Shown: positions 23,548-35,879 of the stretch, piece by piece
Layout: every line of letters begins with the position of its first letter
How positions within the stretch are numbered: the stretch's first letter is position 1
Assembly: GCF_964340395.1 (NCBI RefSeq)
Contig: NC_135569.1
Location: 18,183,257-18,247,256, forward strand
DNA length: 64,000 bases
Reading direction: 5' to 3'
Source of the DNA: Glandiceps talaboti
Taxonomy: Eukaryota; Hemichordata; Enteropneusta; Spengelidae
Position numbers and translations under genes: made by a program
Notes under the pieces: generated by a model
What the model was told of the DNA's origin: nothing
Seen by the model: only the letters and a program-made list of their open reading frames with translations
The model's database searches: none

Positions 23548-24904
23548 GTAGTATGGAGCCCCATTGTCAGTATGGAACCCCATTGTTAGTATGGAACCCC
23601 ATTGACAGTATGGAACCCTATTGTTAGTATGGAACCCCATTGTTAGTATGGAGCCCCATTGTCAGTATGGCACTACATTGTTAGTATGGAACCCCATTGT
23701 TAGTATGGAGCCCCATTGTTAGTATGGAACTACATTGTTAGTATGGAGCCCCATTGTTAGTATGGAATCCCATTGTTAGTATGGAATCCCATTGTTAGTA
23801 TGGAATCCCATTGTTAGTATAGAGCCCCATTGTTAGTATAGAGCCCCATTGTTAGTATGGCACTACATTGTTAGTATGGAACCCCATTGTTAGTATGGAG
23901 CCCCATTGTCAGTATGGCACTACATTGTTAGAATGGAACCCCATTGTTAGTATGGCACTACATTGTTAGTATGGAACCCCATTGTTAGTATGGCACTACA
24001 TTGTTAGTATGGAACCCCATTGTTAGTATGGAACCCCATTGTTAGTATGGAACTACATTGTTAGTATGGAACTACATTGTTAGTATGGAACTACATTGTT
24101 AGTATGGAACTACATTGTTAGTATGGAACCCCATTGTTAGTATGGAACCCCATTGTTAGTATGGAACCCCATTGTTAGTATGGAACCCCATTGTCAGTAT
24201 GGAACTACATTGTTAGTATGGAACTACATTGTTAGTATGGAACTACATTGTTAGTATGGAGCCCCATTGTCAGTATGGAACAGTCAACTACATTGATAGT
24301 ATAGAGCCCCATTGATAGTATGGAGCCCCATTGTTAGTATGGAATCCCATTGTTAGTATAGAGCCCCATTGTTAGTATAGAGCCCCATCGTTAGTATGGA
24401 ACCCCATTGTTAGTATGGAGCCCCATTGTTAGTATGGAGCCCCATTGTCAGTATGGAACTACATTGTTAGTATGGAACCCCAATGTTAGTATGGACCCCA
24501 TTGTTAGTATGGAGCCCCATTGTCAGTATAGAGCCCCATTGTTAGTATGGAACTACATTGTTAGTATAGAGCCACATTGATAGTATAGAGCCCCATTGTT
24601 AGTATGGAACCCCATTGTTAGTATGGAACCCCATTGTTAGTATGGAGCCCCATTGTTAGTATGGCACTACATTGTTAGTATGGAGCCCCATTGTCAGTAT
24701 GGAGCCCCATTGTCAGTATGGAACTACATTGTTAGTATGGAACTACATTGTTAGTATGGAACCCCATTGTTAGTATGGAACTACATTGTTAGTATGGAAC
24801 TACATTGTTAGTATGGAACCCCATTGTTAGTATGGAACCCCATTGTTAGTATGGAACCCCATTGTTAGTATGGAGCCCCATTGTCAGTATGGAACTACAT
24901 TGCA
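23548..24904. repeat. Minisatellite, 19-bp unit, mosaic of variants
   Basis: About 71 copies of TTAGTATGGAACCCCATTG. A small set of interspersed variants differs mainly at the middle (GGAACCCC, GGAGCCCC, GGAACTAC, GGCACTAC, GGAATCCC, TAGAGCCCC) and at TTAG/TCAG. The array ends about 300 bp before the zinc-finger exon. Confidence 0.95.
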
Positions 24905-25211
24905 TTTTGTATTCCACTGGCAGTTACAGCTACTAAAGCTTTAATCTGGTACTAACATATTTTCATCAAATTCCAGAATTCGGCTACTGCTATCCTCCAT
25001 ATAGTGCTGAAAATGGATCAGTTTCCCCCTCCTTCCACCTCGCTCCTCTTTCCACCTCACCCCTCCATCCTGACCACTGATATTGTACAAGAGGGGAAAT
25101 ACTAAAAATAGAAAAGATATAATTGCAGTCTCAGAATAAAAGAAACATGATACCAATTATGAAGCAAAATCTATATTAATATTATCTTTTTTAAAAATAT
25201 TTTTGTTCAAG
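24905..25211 (+). other. Intron end and 3' splice site of the ZMAT3-like gene
   Basis: The sequence is non-repetitive. The last part (ATCTTTTTTAAAAATATTT, then TTGTTCAAG) is a T-rich tract leading to the AG at 25210-25211, immediately before the coding exon. A polypyrimidine stretch lies at 25020-25070. Nothing else is seen. Confidence 0.7.
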
Positions 25212-25815
25212 GTCCTCGAGGGAAGAAACGAAAGGCAGATGATGTAAATATTACAGTATCCACCAGTGAGCAGCCCACCAGCCCTGTAGAAATACCCACC
25301 ACTACAGTGTTAACATTACCAGCTGATTTGATGCAACCACTGTATTGTAAGCTGTGCTCTGTAAGTCTCAACTCACCCCAACAGGCTCAGGCACACTACC
25401 AAGGCAAAAATCATGCCAAAAAAGTTAGGCAGTATCTACAAAAACAAAGTCAAGTTTTGCTTCAAGTTCATCTTCAAGCACCATCCATTGAAGAGACAGA
25501 GAACACAGACCTGTCTTCAATAGAACAGAATGGAACATCACAAGAGACAAATGGTAGCAGTGAACAAACAGAAGCAGATACCAAAGACAGTGAACATACA
25601 GAAGCAGTAGACCCACCGTCACCAACATTGAATACAAACGGTGCAATGCACACAAAACTTGCAAGTTCCGATGACTTTTGTAAAATTTGTGGAGTTTCCT
25701 TCAATTCACCAACACAAGCCCAGTCACATTATCAAGGCAAAAACCATGCCAAGAAACAAAAAAGTCTTCAGATGACCACCAATAACAACACACCAGTGGA
25801 TGTTACAACACCCAA
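25212..25815 (+). CDS. ZMAT3: ZMAT3-like (WIG-1) internal exon with two U1-type zinc fingers
   Basis: This is an internal exon of 604 bp: two bases completing a split codon, 200 full codons, then AA of the next codon. The acceptor is TTGTTCAAG/GT and the donor AA/GTAAGTA. It opens with a basic cluster (GKKRK, a likely nuclear signal). Finger 1 is C45-x2-C48-x12-H61-x5-H67 (LYCKLCSVSLNS..AHYQGKNH). An 88-residue Ser/Thr/Glu/Gln-rich linker follows, then finger 2, C156-x2-C159-x12-H172-x5-H178 (FCKICGVSFNS..SHYQGKNH). Both QAQ-x-HYQGKNHAKK signatures are typical of ZMAT3, a p53-induced vertebrate protein with U1/JAZ-type fingers that binds double-stranded or AU-rich RNA. The linker looks longer than I recall in vertebrates. 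The third C-terminal finger and the N-terminal exon were not found here. ZNF346/ZNF385 relatives are less similar in the HYQGKNH signature. Confidence 0.85.
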
Positions 25816-26550
25816 GTAAGTACATAATGATGTGTACAATATCTAGATTTTTCCATTCACCTTTCAACTCTATGATTAAAGCACTTCACATGGACATGAC
25901 ACGCAGGCCCTTAAATTTACTTCTTTAACTTTCTGGGCAGCATGCAATCGCATAGGATTCAATCCTTCACAGAGCAACCTCTATCCTACCAGGTGCTCAT
26001 TTATACACTTGAAACAAATAGCAGAAACAAGGCTCAAATGGGAAATTTGTAGATTTTGAGCTGGCCATTCTAATCATAATCTGACAATCGTGTTGCACTG
26101 TAAATGAAGACTGAATCATTCTAAATAATTATTAATAAAACGCTTCATGTAGACCTATTTGAAATTGAGAAAAGTAAACCTGTTTATACCAGTTATACTC
26201 CTCTCCGACTCATCCCCATGGTTTAACCATGCTCTCAATTTCATTTAGTGGACAGTTTGTTGGTATGAAATCCTCTGCAAAACTTGACTAGCAAATTAAG
26301 TACAGATACAAGTGAACTTCATTCAAAAGATTAAAATTTATTATCAATGAACTTGTACTATATGAAAGTTTGTGTCATCATCATGTGTCAAGTTATTAAT
26401 ACAAACCATACTTTCACTCTTGTTTTTGTTAAGTTTGTAATATTACATACACATGCATTTCCATCATAGCTTTTGAATATTATTCAGCTTTTATATATCA
26501 ATTATCAAGTTAGTAGTTGGCACAAATTGTACAAAAAACATAGCATATTT
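25816..26550 (+). other. Intron following the ZMAT3-like exon
   Basis: It starts with the donor GTAAGTAC. Unique AT-rich sequence with no repeat or second exon seen, up to the 40-bp array at 26551. Confidence 0.7.
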
Positions 26551-27113
26551 GATAAGAAAAGTACCACATATTGTAGACTTACTTGTTATTGATAAGAAAA
26601 GTACCACATATTGTAGACTTACTTGTTATTGATAAGAAAAGTACCACATATTGTAGACTTACTTGTTATTGATAAGAAAAGTACCACATATTGTAGACTT
26701 ACTTGTTATTGATAAGAAAAGTACCACATATTGTAGACTTACTTGTTATTGATAAGAAAAGTACCACATATTGTAGACTTACTTGTTATTGATAAGAAAA
26801 GTACCACATATTGTAGACTTACTTGTTATTGATAAGAAAAGTACCACATATTGTAGACTTACTTGTTATTGATAAGAAAAGTACCACATATTGTAGACTT
26901 ACTTGTTATTGATAAGAAAAGTACCACATATTGTAGACTTACTTGTTATTGATAAGAAAAGTACCACATATTGTAGACTTACTTGTTATTGATAAGAAAA
27001 GTACCACATATTGTAGACTTACTTGTTATTGATAAGAAAAGTACCACATATTGTAGACTTACTTGTTATTGATAAGAAAAGTACCACATATTGTAGACTT
27101 ACTTGTTATTGAT
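26551..27113. repeat. Minisatellite, 40-bp unit, 14 identical copies
   Basis: Fourteen consecutive copies of a 40-bp unit (GATAAGAAAAGTACCACATA, then TTGTAGACTTACTTGTTATT) with no difference that I can see between copies. A three-base remnant GAT follows. Complete identity implies very recent expansion or conversion, or an assembly-collapsed array. It lies in the intron 735 bp after the exon. Confidence 0.97.
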
Positions 27114-27158
27114 TTTAATACTATACTGCAACACCTCCCCAAAAAAGGAAAAAAAATG

Positions 27159-29552
27159 ATAGCAGTGAAATATTGCATATCAAAATATTGGTGAAATATT
27201 GCATATCAAAATATCAGTGAAATATTGCATATCAAAATAACAGTGAAATATTGCATATCAAAATATCAGTGAAATATTGCTTATCAAGGTAGCAGTGAAA
27301 TATTGCATATCAAAATATCAGTGAAATATTGCAATATCAAAATATCAGTGAAATATTGGATATCAAGATAAAAGTGAAATATTGCATATCAAGATATCAG
27401 TGAAACATTGCATATCAAAATATCAGTGAAATATTGCATATCAAGATATCAGTGAAATATTGCATATCAAGATATCAGTGAAATATTGCATATCAAAATA
27501 TCAGTGAAATATTGCATATCAAAATATCAGTGAAATATTGCATATCAAAATATCAGTGAAATATTGCATATCAAGATATCAGTGAAATATTGCATATCAA
27601 AATATCAGTGAAATATTGCATATCAAAATATCAGTGAAATATTGCATATCAAGATAGCAGTGAAATATTGCATATCAAAATAGTGAAATATTACATATCA
27701 AAATATCAGTGAAATATTGCATATCAAAATATCAGTGAAATATTGCATATCAAGATATCAGTGAAATATTGCATATCAAAATATCAGTGAAATATTGCAT
27801 ATCAAGATATCAGTGAAATATTGCATATCAAGATATCAGTGAAATATTGCATATCAAAATATCAGTGAAATATTGCATATCAAAATATCAGTGAAATATT
27901 GCATATCAAAATATCAGTGAAATATTGCATATCAAGATATCAGTGAAATATTGCATATCAAAATATCAGTGAAATATTGCATATCAAAATATCAGTGAAA
28001 TATTGCATATCAAGATAGCAGTGAAATATTGCATATCAAAATAGTGAAATATTACATATCAAAATATCAGTGAAATATTGCATATCAAAATATCAGTGAA
28101 ATATTGCATATCAAGATATCAGTGAAATATTGCATATCAAAATAGTGAAATATTGCATATCAAAATAGTGAAATATTGCATATCAAGATAGCAGTGAAAT
28201 ATTACATATCAAGATAGCAGTGAAATATTGCATATCACGATATCAGTGAAATATTGCATATCAAGATGTCAGTGAAATATTGCATATCAAAATATCATTT
28301 GCATATCAAGATAACAGTCAAATATTGCATATCAAAATATCATTTGCATATCAAGATAACAGTGAAATATTGCATATCAAGATAACAGTGAAGTATTTCA
28401 TATCAAAATAATAGTGAAATATTGCATATCAAGATATCAGTGAAATATTGCATATCAAGATATCAGTGAAATATTGCATATCAAGATAACAGAAGTATTT
28501 CATATCAAAATAATAGTGAAATATTGCATATCAAGATATCAGTGAAATATTGCATATCAAGATAGCAGTGAAATATTGCATATCAAGATAGCAGTGAAAT
28601 ATTGCATATCAAAATATCATAAAGTGAAATATTGCATATCAAGATATCAGTGAAATATTGCATATCAAAATATCATACAGTGAAATATTGCATATCAAGA
28701 TATCAGTGAAATATTGCATATCAAGATATCAGTGAAGTATTTCATATCAAAATAATAGTGAAATATTGCATATCAAGATATCAGTGAAATATTGCATATC
28801 AAAATATCAGTGAAATATTGCATATCAAGATATCAGTGAAATATTGCATATCAAGATATCAGTGAAATATTGCATATCAAGATAACAGTGAAGTATTTCA
28901 TATCAAAATAATAGTGAAATATTGCATATCAAGATATCAGTGAAATATTGCATATCAAGATATCAGTGAAATATTGCATATCAAGATAGCAGTGAAATAT
29001 TGCATATCAAGATAGCAGTGAAATACTGCATATCAAAATATCATAAAGTGAAATATTGCATATCAAGATATCAGTGAAATATTGCATATCAAAATATCAT
29101 ACAGTGAAATATTGCATATCAAGATATCAGTGAAATATTGCATATCAAGATATCAGTGAAATATTGCATATCAAGATAACAGTGAAGTATTTCATATCAA
29201 AATAATAGTGAAATATTGCATATCAAGATATCAGTGAAATATTACATATCAAGATATCAGTGAAATATTGCATATCAAGATAGCAGTGAAATATTGCATA
29301 TCAAGATAGCAGTGAAATACTGCATATCAAAATATCATAAAGTGAAATATTGCATATCAAGATATCAGTGAAATATTGCATATCAAAATATCATACAGTG
29401 AAATATTGCATATCAAGATATCAGTGAAATATTGCATATCAAGATATCGGAGAAATATTGCATATCAAGATAACAGTAAAATAGTGCATATCAAGATATC
29501 GGAGAAATATTGCATATCAAGATATCGGAGAAATATTGCATATCAAAATATA
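27159..29552. repeat. Minisatellite, 26-bp unit with higher-order structure
   Basis: About 92 copies of CAGTGAAATATTGCATATCA followed by AGATAT/AAATAT. Rarer variants mark higher-order periodicity: ATCATAAAGTG near 28617, 29041 and 29336; ATCATACAGTG near 28673, 29097 and 29392; AAGTATTTCATATC near 28391, 28490, 28735, 28892 and 29186. The right half shows a block period near 295 bp, and a separate duplicated block links 27677 and 28038. Terminal copies carry ATCGGAG. Confidence 0.95.
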
Positions 29553-30104
29553 CAGGATACACATTGTAGTAGAAATATGACAGTAAAACGTTGATCATGC
29601 CTGTTTGGAGATTTCACATTCACCGTCAGTCATACTTTTAATTTATTTAGTGTGCTTGCATCTCAGATTTCATTTTGAAGTGTCAATTCATAAAATGAAA
29701 TATTAAACTGCCATAAAAATAGCCTTTAACACAGAATGAACATTACTCATCTAATTAGAGCATTGGGGTATAAACATACCGGTGATCATTTTATTAATAA
29801 AATGTTACTGCATACTTTTAAGTCTGCATGCTATAGACCTAATTACATATTTTCATGTTACCAAAACACTAGGAATATACACACAGCTGTAATTAGGCTG
29901 TTGACATCTCAAAATACGTGCCATGAAAATAACTTTGAACACTTTTCCCCTGAATGATTTCTTTAATTTACTATCAACTATTTGACATTGAACAAGACAT
30001 TGTGATGATATGCAGCTGTCTGCTCTTAATAATGATATCCATTGTACTGGAATACAAAGCCATGTATTGTCAATGTACAAACTATAGCTTAGAAATATAC
30101 ATAC
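29553..30104. other. Non-coding stretch
   Basis: No gene or repeat recognised. Confidence 0.5.
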
Positions 30105-30130
30105 ATGCATACAGACAGACAGACAGACAG

Positions 30131-30183
<53 letters not shown>

Positions 30184-30227
30184 TACATACATACATACAT
30201 ACATACATACATACATACATACATACA

Positions 30228-30261
<34 letters not shown>

Positions 30262-30300
30262 CATACATACATACATACATACATACGTACGTACGTACAT
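30105..30300. repeat. Compound microsatellite GACA / AC / ATAC / GTAC
   Basis: Runs of (GACA)n, (CA)n, a long (CATA)n of about 115 bp and a short (CGTA)n lie end to end. They generate spurious open frames on both strands. Confidence 0.97.
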
Positions 30301-31016
30301 GTAAGAATAACCACACAGTATCATAACATTATACATGTATTAACCCTTTCATGACTAGAGACGAGTTTTAAATAATATGGGGACCCAATTTCTATGAATA
30401 TTTTCATAATTACAATAATATTACTTTATTAGGAAGTAACATTTCTTTAATTCTAGTCTAAAATGAAGTTGATATATGCCAAAAAACTTACATAAAACAA
30501 GAATTTTGTCCAAACAATTTTGGTGGGAATGTTTTCAGCATTGAAGGGGTTAAAACACTGTTTTCAATAACAGGTCACACATTGATCAGCGCTGTGATCA
30601 ACAATTCAGAACGTTTTCTCTATTTTGATCCTTTGAATAACAAGCACACAATTGAAAATAAAGATTGAAATATTCATTCATTTCAAGGACAAAAGAAAAT
30701 CCAGTTTATCTAGAGGGCTGCAGGGTATACAGAATAGTATGCAATGTACATTAGAGATCATATTTGCCAGTGGCTTATACACCTGTACATATGTTAACAT
30801 TCTGTGACCACTTACTTCCTATTAATAGCCTTATGAATAAACAGCATATTTTATACTTGAACAAGGAGTTTGTCACTCACTCAGATATCGATTGACTAAT
30901 ACTCATTTGTATTACTAGCAATTTAGAAGGAGCGTTTTATATTCAATAGTCCATTTGAAGTAGCAATCTGAGAAGTCAGTCACTAAAGTGTATTAATGAC
31001 TGCCTGTACAGAAATT
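30301..31016. other. Non-coding stretch
   Basis: No gene or repeat recognised. Confidence 0.5.
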
Positions 31017-31473
31017 CACTATTTGTGTAATATCACAAGCTGATATACATGATATCACAGCTTGTAAAATATCACTAACTGATATACATGATATCACAGT
31101 TTGTAAAATATCACTAGCTGATATACATGATATCACAGTTTGTAAAATATCACTAGCTGATATACATGATATCACAGTTTGTAAAATATCACTAGCTGAT
31201 ATACATGATATCACAGTTTGTATAATATCACTAGCTGATATACATGATATCACAGTTTGTAAAATATCACTAGCTGATATACATGATATCACAGTTTGTA
31301 AAATATCACAAGCTGATATACATGATATCACAGTTTGTAAAATATCACTAGCTGATATACATGATATCACAGTTTGTATAATATCACTAGCTGATATACA
31401 TGATACCACAGTTTGTATAATATCACTAGCTGATATACATGATACCACAGTTTGTAAAATATCACTAGCTGAT
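31017..31473. repeat. Minisatellite, 39-bp unit
   Basis: About 11.5 copies with CACTAGCTGATATACATGAT and ATCACAGTTTGTAAAAT. The unit is a multiple of three, so the minus strand is open across it (repeat peptide ISCISASDILQTV). The array ends exactly where a family-1 Helentron-like core begins. Confidence 0.95.
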
Positions 31474-31829
31474 TAAGGGGATTAATAGGCAATTAAATAA
31501 ACATTCAAAAAATGTATGTAAATATGCCTAGCAACAAGACCACACCCATAGCAACAGCCAAATGATCACATATATTGCGAAGATAACAATGGGGATTAAT
31601 AGACAATTGAATAAACATTAAAAAAATGTATGTGAATATGCCTAGCAACAAGACCACATCCATAGCAACAGCCAAATGATAGTATATATCGTAAAGATAG
31701 CAACATGGTTGGATAGGCAACTGGATAGTCATTCACCAAATGAACACTTATTGTTAGCATGGACTACCATATGGATAAACATTTTTAAAAACTGTACAGT
31801 TGTGCTACAACGCTATTGGCGGTATTTTT
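31474..31829 (+). mobile_element. Helentron-like family 1, 3' part
   Basis: The copy begins inside a core unit (GGGGATTAATAGGCAATT). It contains two units with CCTAGCAACAAGACCACA and ends with GGATAAACATTTTT, TACAGTTGTGCTACAACG and the short stem CGC-TATTG-GCG. The 5' palindrome and microsatellite are missing; the left break coincides with the end of the 39-bp minisatellite. Confidence 0.8.
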
Positions 31830-32102
31830 AGGTTCAGTGTCGGTACAACTAGAGGGCACCAGTACAAACTTTTCAAGGAATATACAAGGCTTGACATACG
31901 AAAGTATTACTTAGTGAACAGAAGTGTAAATACGTGGAACAGTTTGCCATAGTCAGTGGTCTCTGCACCAAGTGTCCAGTCCTTTGAGCACCGACTTGAT
32001 AAACTTTGGAAAAACTTACCATGCAAATTTGACATTGACTCTCAACCATCAACTCTAGACATTAATACACATCAGCGCTGTATATGGCTGACAACGATCT
32101 GA
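31830..32102 (+). mobile_element. Non-LTR retrotransposon ORF2 C-terminal remnant
   Basis: 91 codons read TTRGHQYKLFKEYTRLDIRK, YYLVNRSVNTWNSLP, an in-frame TAG, then SVVSAPSVQSFEHRLDKLW and a terminal TGA. The RGH-x-YKLFK...R-x-DIRKYY...N-x-WNSLP...S-x-QSF series is the usual C-terminal tail of non-LTR ORF2 proteins. It directly abuts the 3' end of a Helentron-like copy, which may have inserted into it. Confidence 0.75.
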
Positions 32103-32261
32103 TTTAGAGGCTGAAAATCCTACTATCAGAATTTTTCCTGTATATTCCTGTGTATAATGTGCCTGAAATTGTCAAGGATCTACACATCTACACATAATAG
32201 ATAAGAAATGAACAACCCTATCAGGTGTTGTCAGTGTATCTTTTTGATTGGCTTAAAAGGC

Positions 32262-32540
32262 CATGCCATAGTAGTTGTCCTTTTTGAACTGAAAGCCTGC
32301 GACATAATGTACAAACTAAAGAACTTGTTGTAGTCACTACAAGAAATACTTTTTTTTGAGTGTATGTCTTCTATGAAGACCTTTTGGTCAAAAAAACATA
32401 AACTCCAAAACTACTAAACAGACTGGCCTGAAATTTGGTGGGAACGTTTAGTGATATGCAAATCTTAAAACATGATAAGAAAATATTTCTTAATTTGCAT
32501 GCAATAGAAGTAATTTTCTGTAGTTGAAATATTTGAAATA
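32262..32540 (+). mobile_element. Helentron-like family 2b fragment with a family-1-like core
   Basis: The stretch from CATAGTAGTTGTCCTTTTTG to CACTACAAGAAATAC matches 22092-22180 closely. T8 replaces the G22 run there, then phrases shared with family 1 follow (AACTCCAAAACTACTAAACA, GAAATTTGGTGGGAACG). The palindromic 5' end is absent. Confidence 0.6.
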
Positions 32541-33123
32541 TATGTACCGGTATCTATAATATAAAAATGTCCATATTTAGACTTAACACTACTGAGAAAT
32601 TCATTTTGTATTTGCTGCCTTTAAATTACATGAACAGTATAAGATCAAGACATTCCACTTCATTTATTATATTGTTACTGAATAGTATGTAGGGAATTTT
32701 TCATTTAGTTTACATCAAACAGTAGTGCTCCCTTCGAATTTCATTGATTTTCACCAGATTAATTTTAATTAGTAATTGGCAATTCCCAGGACTGCCATAA
32801 ATTATAAAGTGTACATCCTCAGACAATCATTAAAATTCATGAATTCCAATAACATTACAAGGGCACTGCCCTTACAAGTAAATTTGCATGTAATGTAGTG
32901 TTTCATAACAGTACCAGGAAATGTATGTGTAGGATGAAAGGTCTTTACAAATTAGTTATTTATCTTCAGGCAAAGATGTAGTCACTTATTTTATTTTACC
33001 TGCCAGTGAAAATTTAAAAAGCACACTCTGAGTTTGTAAGCTGCTCTTTCTTATGTGAAATTATTTTACATAAAGCCTTGATTAAACTATTTCTACATGT
33101 ATATAACTGTTAAATGTATGCCT
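32541..33123. other. Non-coding stretch
   Basis: AT-rich; no gene or repeat recognised. Confidence 0.5.
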
Positions 33124-33402
33124 TATTGTGGCCATAAGGATGAGGATTTGGTAGTTATTTTGGATTTTTAATTTATTTACAAAATTTTGTAATGGCTTCC
33201 TACTTGAAAAATCAAAGTAAAACAACATGACAAAGTCTATGTTTGTATTATTGCAAAAATCTACAAACTGTAAAAAGTTTGGTATTTTATGTACAATAAC
33301 AAAGATATTACATAAAAATTAATCTTTTGCAAATTATTGAGTTACAAACAACGACTTGGCATGTGTTGGTTCACATTGCAATCCTCATATGGCCACTTTA
33401 AT
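33124..33402. mobile_element. Palindromic MITE, copy 1
   Basis: It begins GTGGCCATAAGGATGAGGAT and ends ATCCTCATATGGCCACTTT, its inverse. Inner phrases TTTTGGATTTTTAATTT and GGCTTCCTACTTGAAAAATC are shared with the element at 53336-53678. It has no coding sequence. Confidence 0.65.
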
Positions 33403-33614
33403 GGTGTTGTCAGTACAGGTAATGTCATAATAGTGGTTGCCTTGGTACTGTTGTATACAGAGGACCTTGTGTGAGTTCTGTCAATAGTAAACAATAGTTA
33501 AATATGCCTCAATAGGTAAAATACTACAATTAGTGTTCAATTTCATGAAAAATAAACTGACAAAAAGAGAAACTCAGCTTTAATATACTCCTGTATGAAG
33601 TCAAACTTAAATTC

Positions 33615-33714
33615 ACAGACAATACAATATAATAGACAGACAGTACAATACAACAGACAGACAATACAATACAATACAATACAATACAATACAATAGACA
33701 GACAGACAATACAG
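33615..33714. repeat. AATAC/GACA microsatellite
   Basis: Interrupted runs of ACAATAC and (ATACA)n with AGACAGAC blocks. Confidence 0.9.
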
Positions 33715-33833
33715 TGCTGCTTAAAACTAATAACTGTAACTTTTCAAATATTTACTTAAAACAGTCAAATCGTAACCAGTGATGATAGGTGTGTAGTCTG
33801 TGTCACGCCGACAGGTCTTTAGGAGAACATGAT

Positions 33834-34728
33834 AGACTTGTAGTCTCTTTATAGATTTTGACCATAGAGGAGACTTGTCTATTTATAGATTTTGACCATA
33901 GAGGAGACTTGTAGTCTGTTTTCTATTTATAGATTTTGACCATAGAGGAGACTTGTAGTCTATTTATAGATTTTGACCATAGAGGAGACTTGTAGTCTAT
34001 TTATAGATTTTGACCATAGAGGAGACTTGTAGTCTATTTATAGATTTTGACCATAGAGGAGACTTGTAGTCTATTTATAGATTTTGACCATAGAGGAGCC
34101 TTGTAGTCTATTTATAGATTTTGACCATAGAGGAGCCTTGTAGTCTATTTATAGATTTTGACCATAGAGGAGACTTGTAGTCTATTTATAGATTTTGACC
34201 ACAGAGGAGACTTGTAGTCTATTTATAGATTTTGACCATAGAGGAGACTTGTAGTCTATTTATAGATTTTGACCATAGAGGAGACTTGTAGTCTATTTAT
34301 AGATTTTGACCATAGAGGAGACTTGTAGTCTATTTATAGATTTTGACCATAGAGGAGACTTGTAGTCTATTTATAGATTTTGACCATAGAGGAGACTTGT
34401 AGTCTATTTATAGATTTTGACCATAGAGGAGACTTGTAGTCTATTTATAGATTTTGACCATAGAGGAGACTTGTAGTCTATTTATAGATTTTGACCATAG
34501 AGGAGACTTGTAGTCTATTTATAGATTTTGACCATAGAGGAGCCTTGTAGTCAATTTATAGATTTTGACCATAGAGGAGACTTGTAGTCTATTTATAGAT
34601 TTTGACCATAGAGAAGACTTGTAGTCTATTTATAGATTTTGACCATAGAGGAGACTTGTAGTCTATTTATAGATTTTGACCATAGAGAAGACTTGTAGTC
34701 TATTTATAGATTTTGACCATAGAGGACT
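33834..34728. repeat. Minisatellite, 37-bp unit
   Basis: About 24 copies of TCTATTTATAGATTTTGACC followed by ATAGAGGAGACTTGTAG. It is very homogeneous, with scattered GGAGCC and GAGAAG variants. The first two or three units are irregular. Confidence 0.95.
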
Positions 34729-34829
34729 ACACATCAATAGATACCAGATTTAAACTAAATACCTCCCATAAAGGCAAAAGCATAGATTTTTGGTCTTGCA
34801 CACATTGTTTAAATGCAAAACTCTGAGCT

Positions 34830-35821
34830 CTAGGTATTATACATGATGTATGCCTTAATTGGAAATTAATTATATGAAACTCTGAAATTTGGAGTTTGTT
34901 TAGTTAACACATTGCCTAGTTATCAAAAAATCATTGATTATGCAAATTAACCATTGCAATTATAAGCTACATCAACAAGCTTTAAACGACACATTATGAC
35001 ATGCACCTCTTTGCCATAAATGCATTTAATTTATACAAATGTAGATTATCTGAAAGACAATGCTTGCATTCTAAAGATATTGCTTAATTCTCAAAAATGA
35101 TTGTTTATACAAATTACACATCACTATGTAACACTGTGAAGTTTGCATTCTTAAGATACATAGTAGCCTAATTACCGAAAACTATAAACTATACCAATAG
35201 CCTTTGTAGAATATGTGTGCTTTATCATGGTTAATGTATGTATTTGCCAAATTATCTGGAATTTAAAGTGTAAGATATAGCATAATTACTGAATATAATT
35301 ATTATGCAAATTACTGATTGATTAAAACTAAAAAATATATAGACACAGGCTTTATAGGATATGTGTGTGCACTGTTACAGTTGATATATGTACCAAAATT
35401 TTGAAATTTGAAGCTTGCATTCTATAGATATGGCTTAATTACTAAACATCATTAATTATGCAAATTACTCAGACTTAAAAACTGCACCAACTAGCTTTTT
35501 AGGATGTGCTTATGGTTAACATATATGTATGTACCTAATTACTGCAAATCATTGATTATGCAAATTATTCATTACAACTATAAGCTACATCAACAAACTG
35601 TATATGACATATACGCTTTGTGTGTGTTCTTAACATATCGGCTTATTACTGAAATCATTAAATATGCAACTGACTAATAAATGTTCATTTTGGATCTTTA
35701 CCAAAATCTAATTAGTTCATGTGATTAGCATATGGAAGATGCGTAGCAAGTTTCATTAGAATCTGTACAGTAGTTTTTGCGATACCATGTCCACAGACAC
35801 ACATACATGCATATACACACA

Positions 35822-35879
<58 letters not shown>

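Noticed and set aside
27159-29552. POU-octamer-like sites (ATTTGCAT) in the 26-bp array as an enhancer
   Set aside because: Most units read ATATTGCATAT, not the octamer; the few ATTTGCAT copies are deletion variants of the monomer.
30082-30336. Frames of Thr-His or Cys-Val repeats
   Set aside because: Compound microsatellite readthrough; the same applies to frames over TG/CA tracts at 35725, 45374, 55434, 56639, 59044 and 62660.
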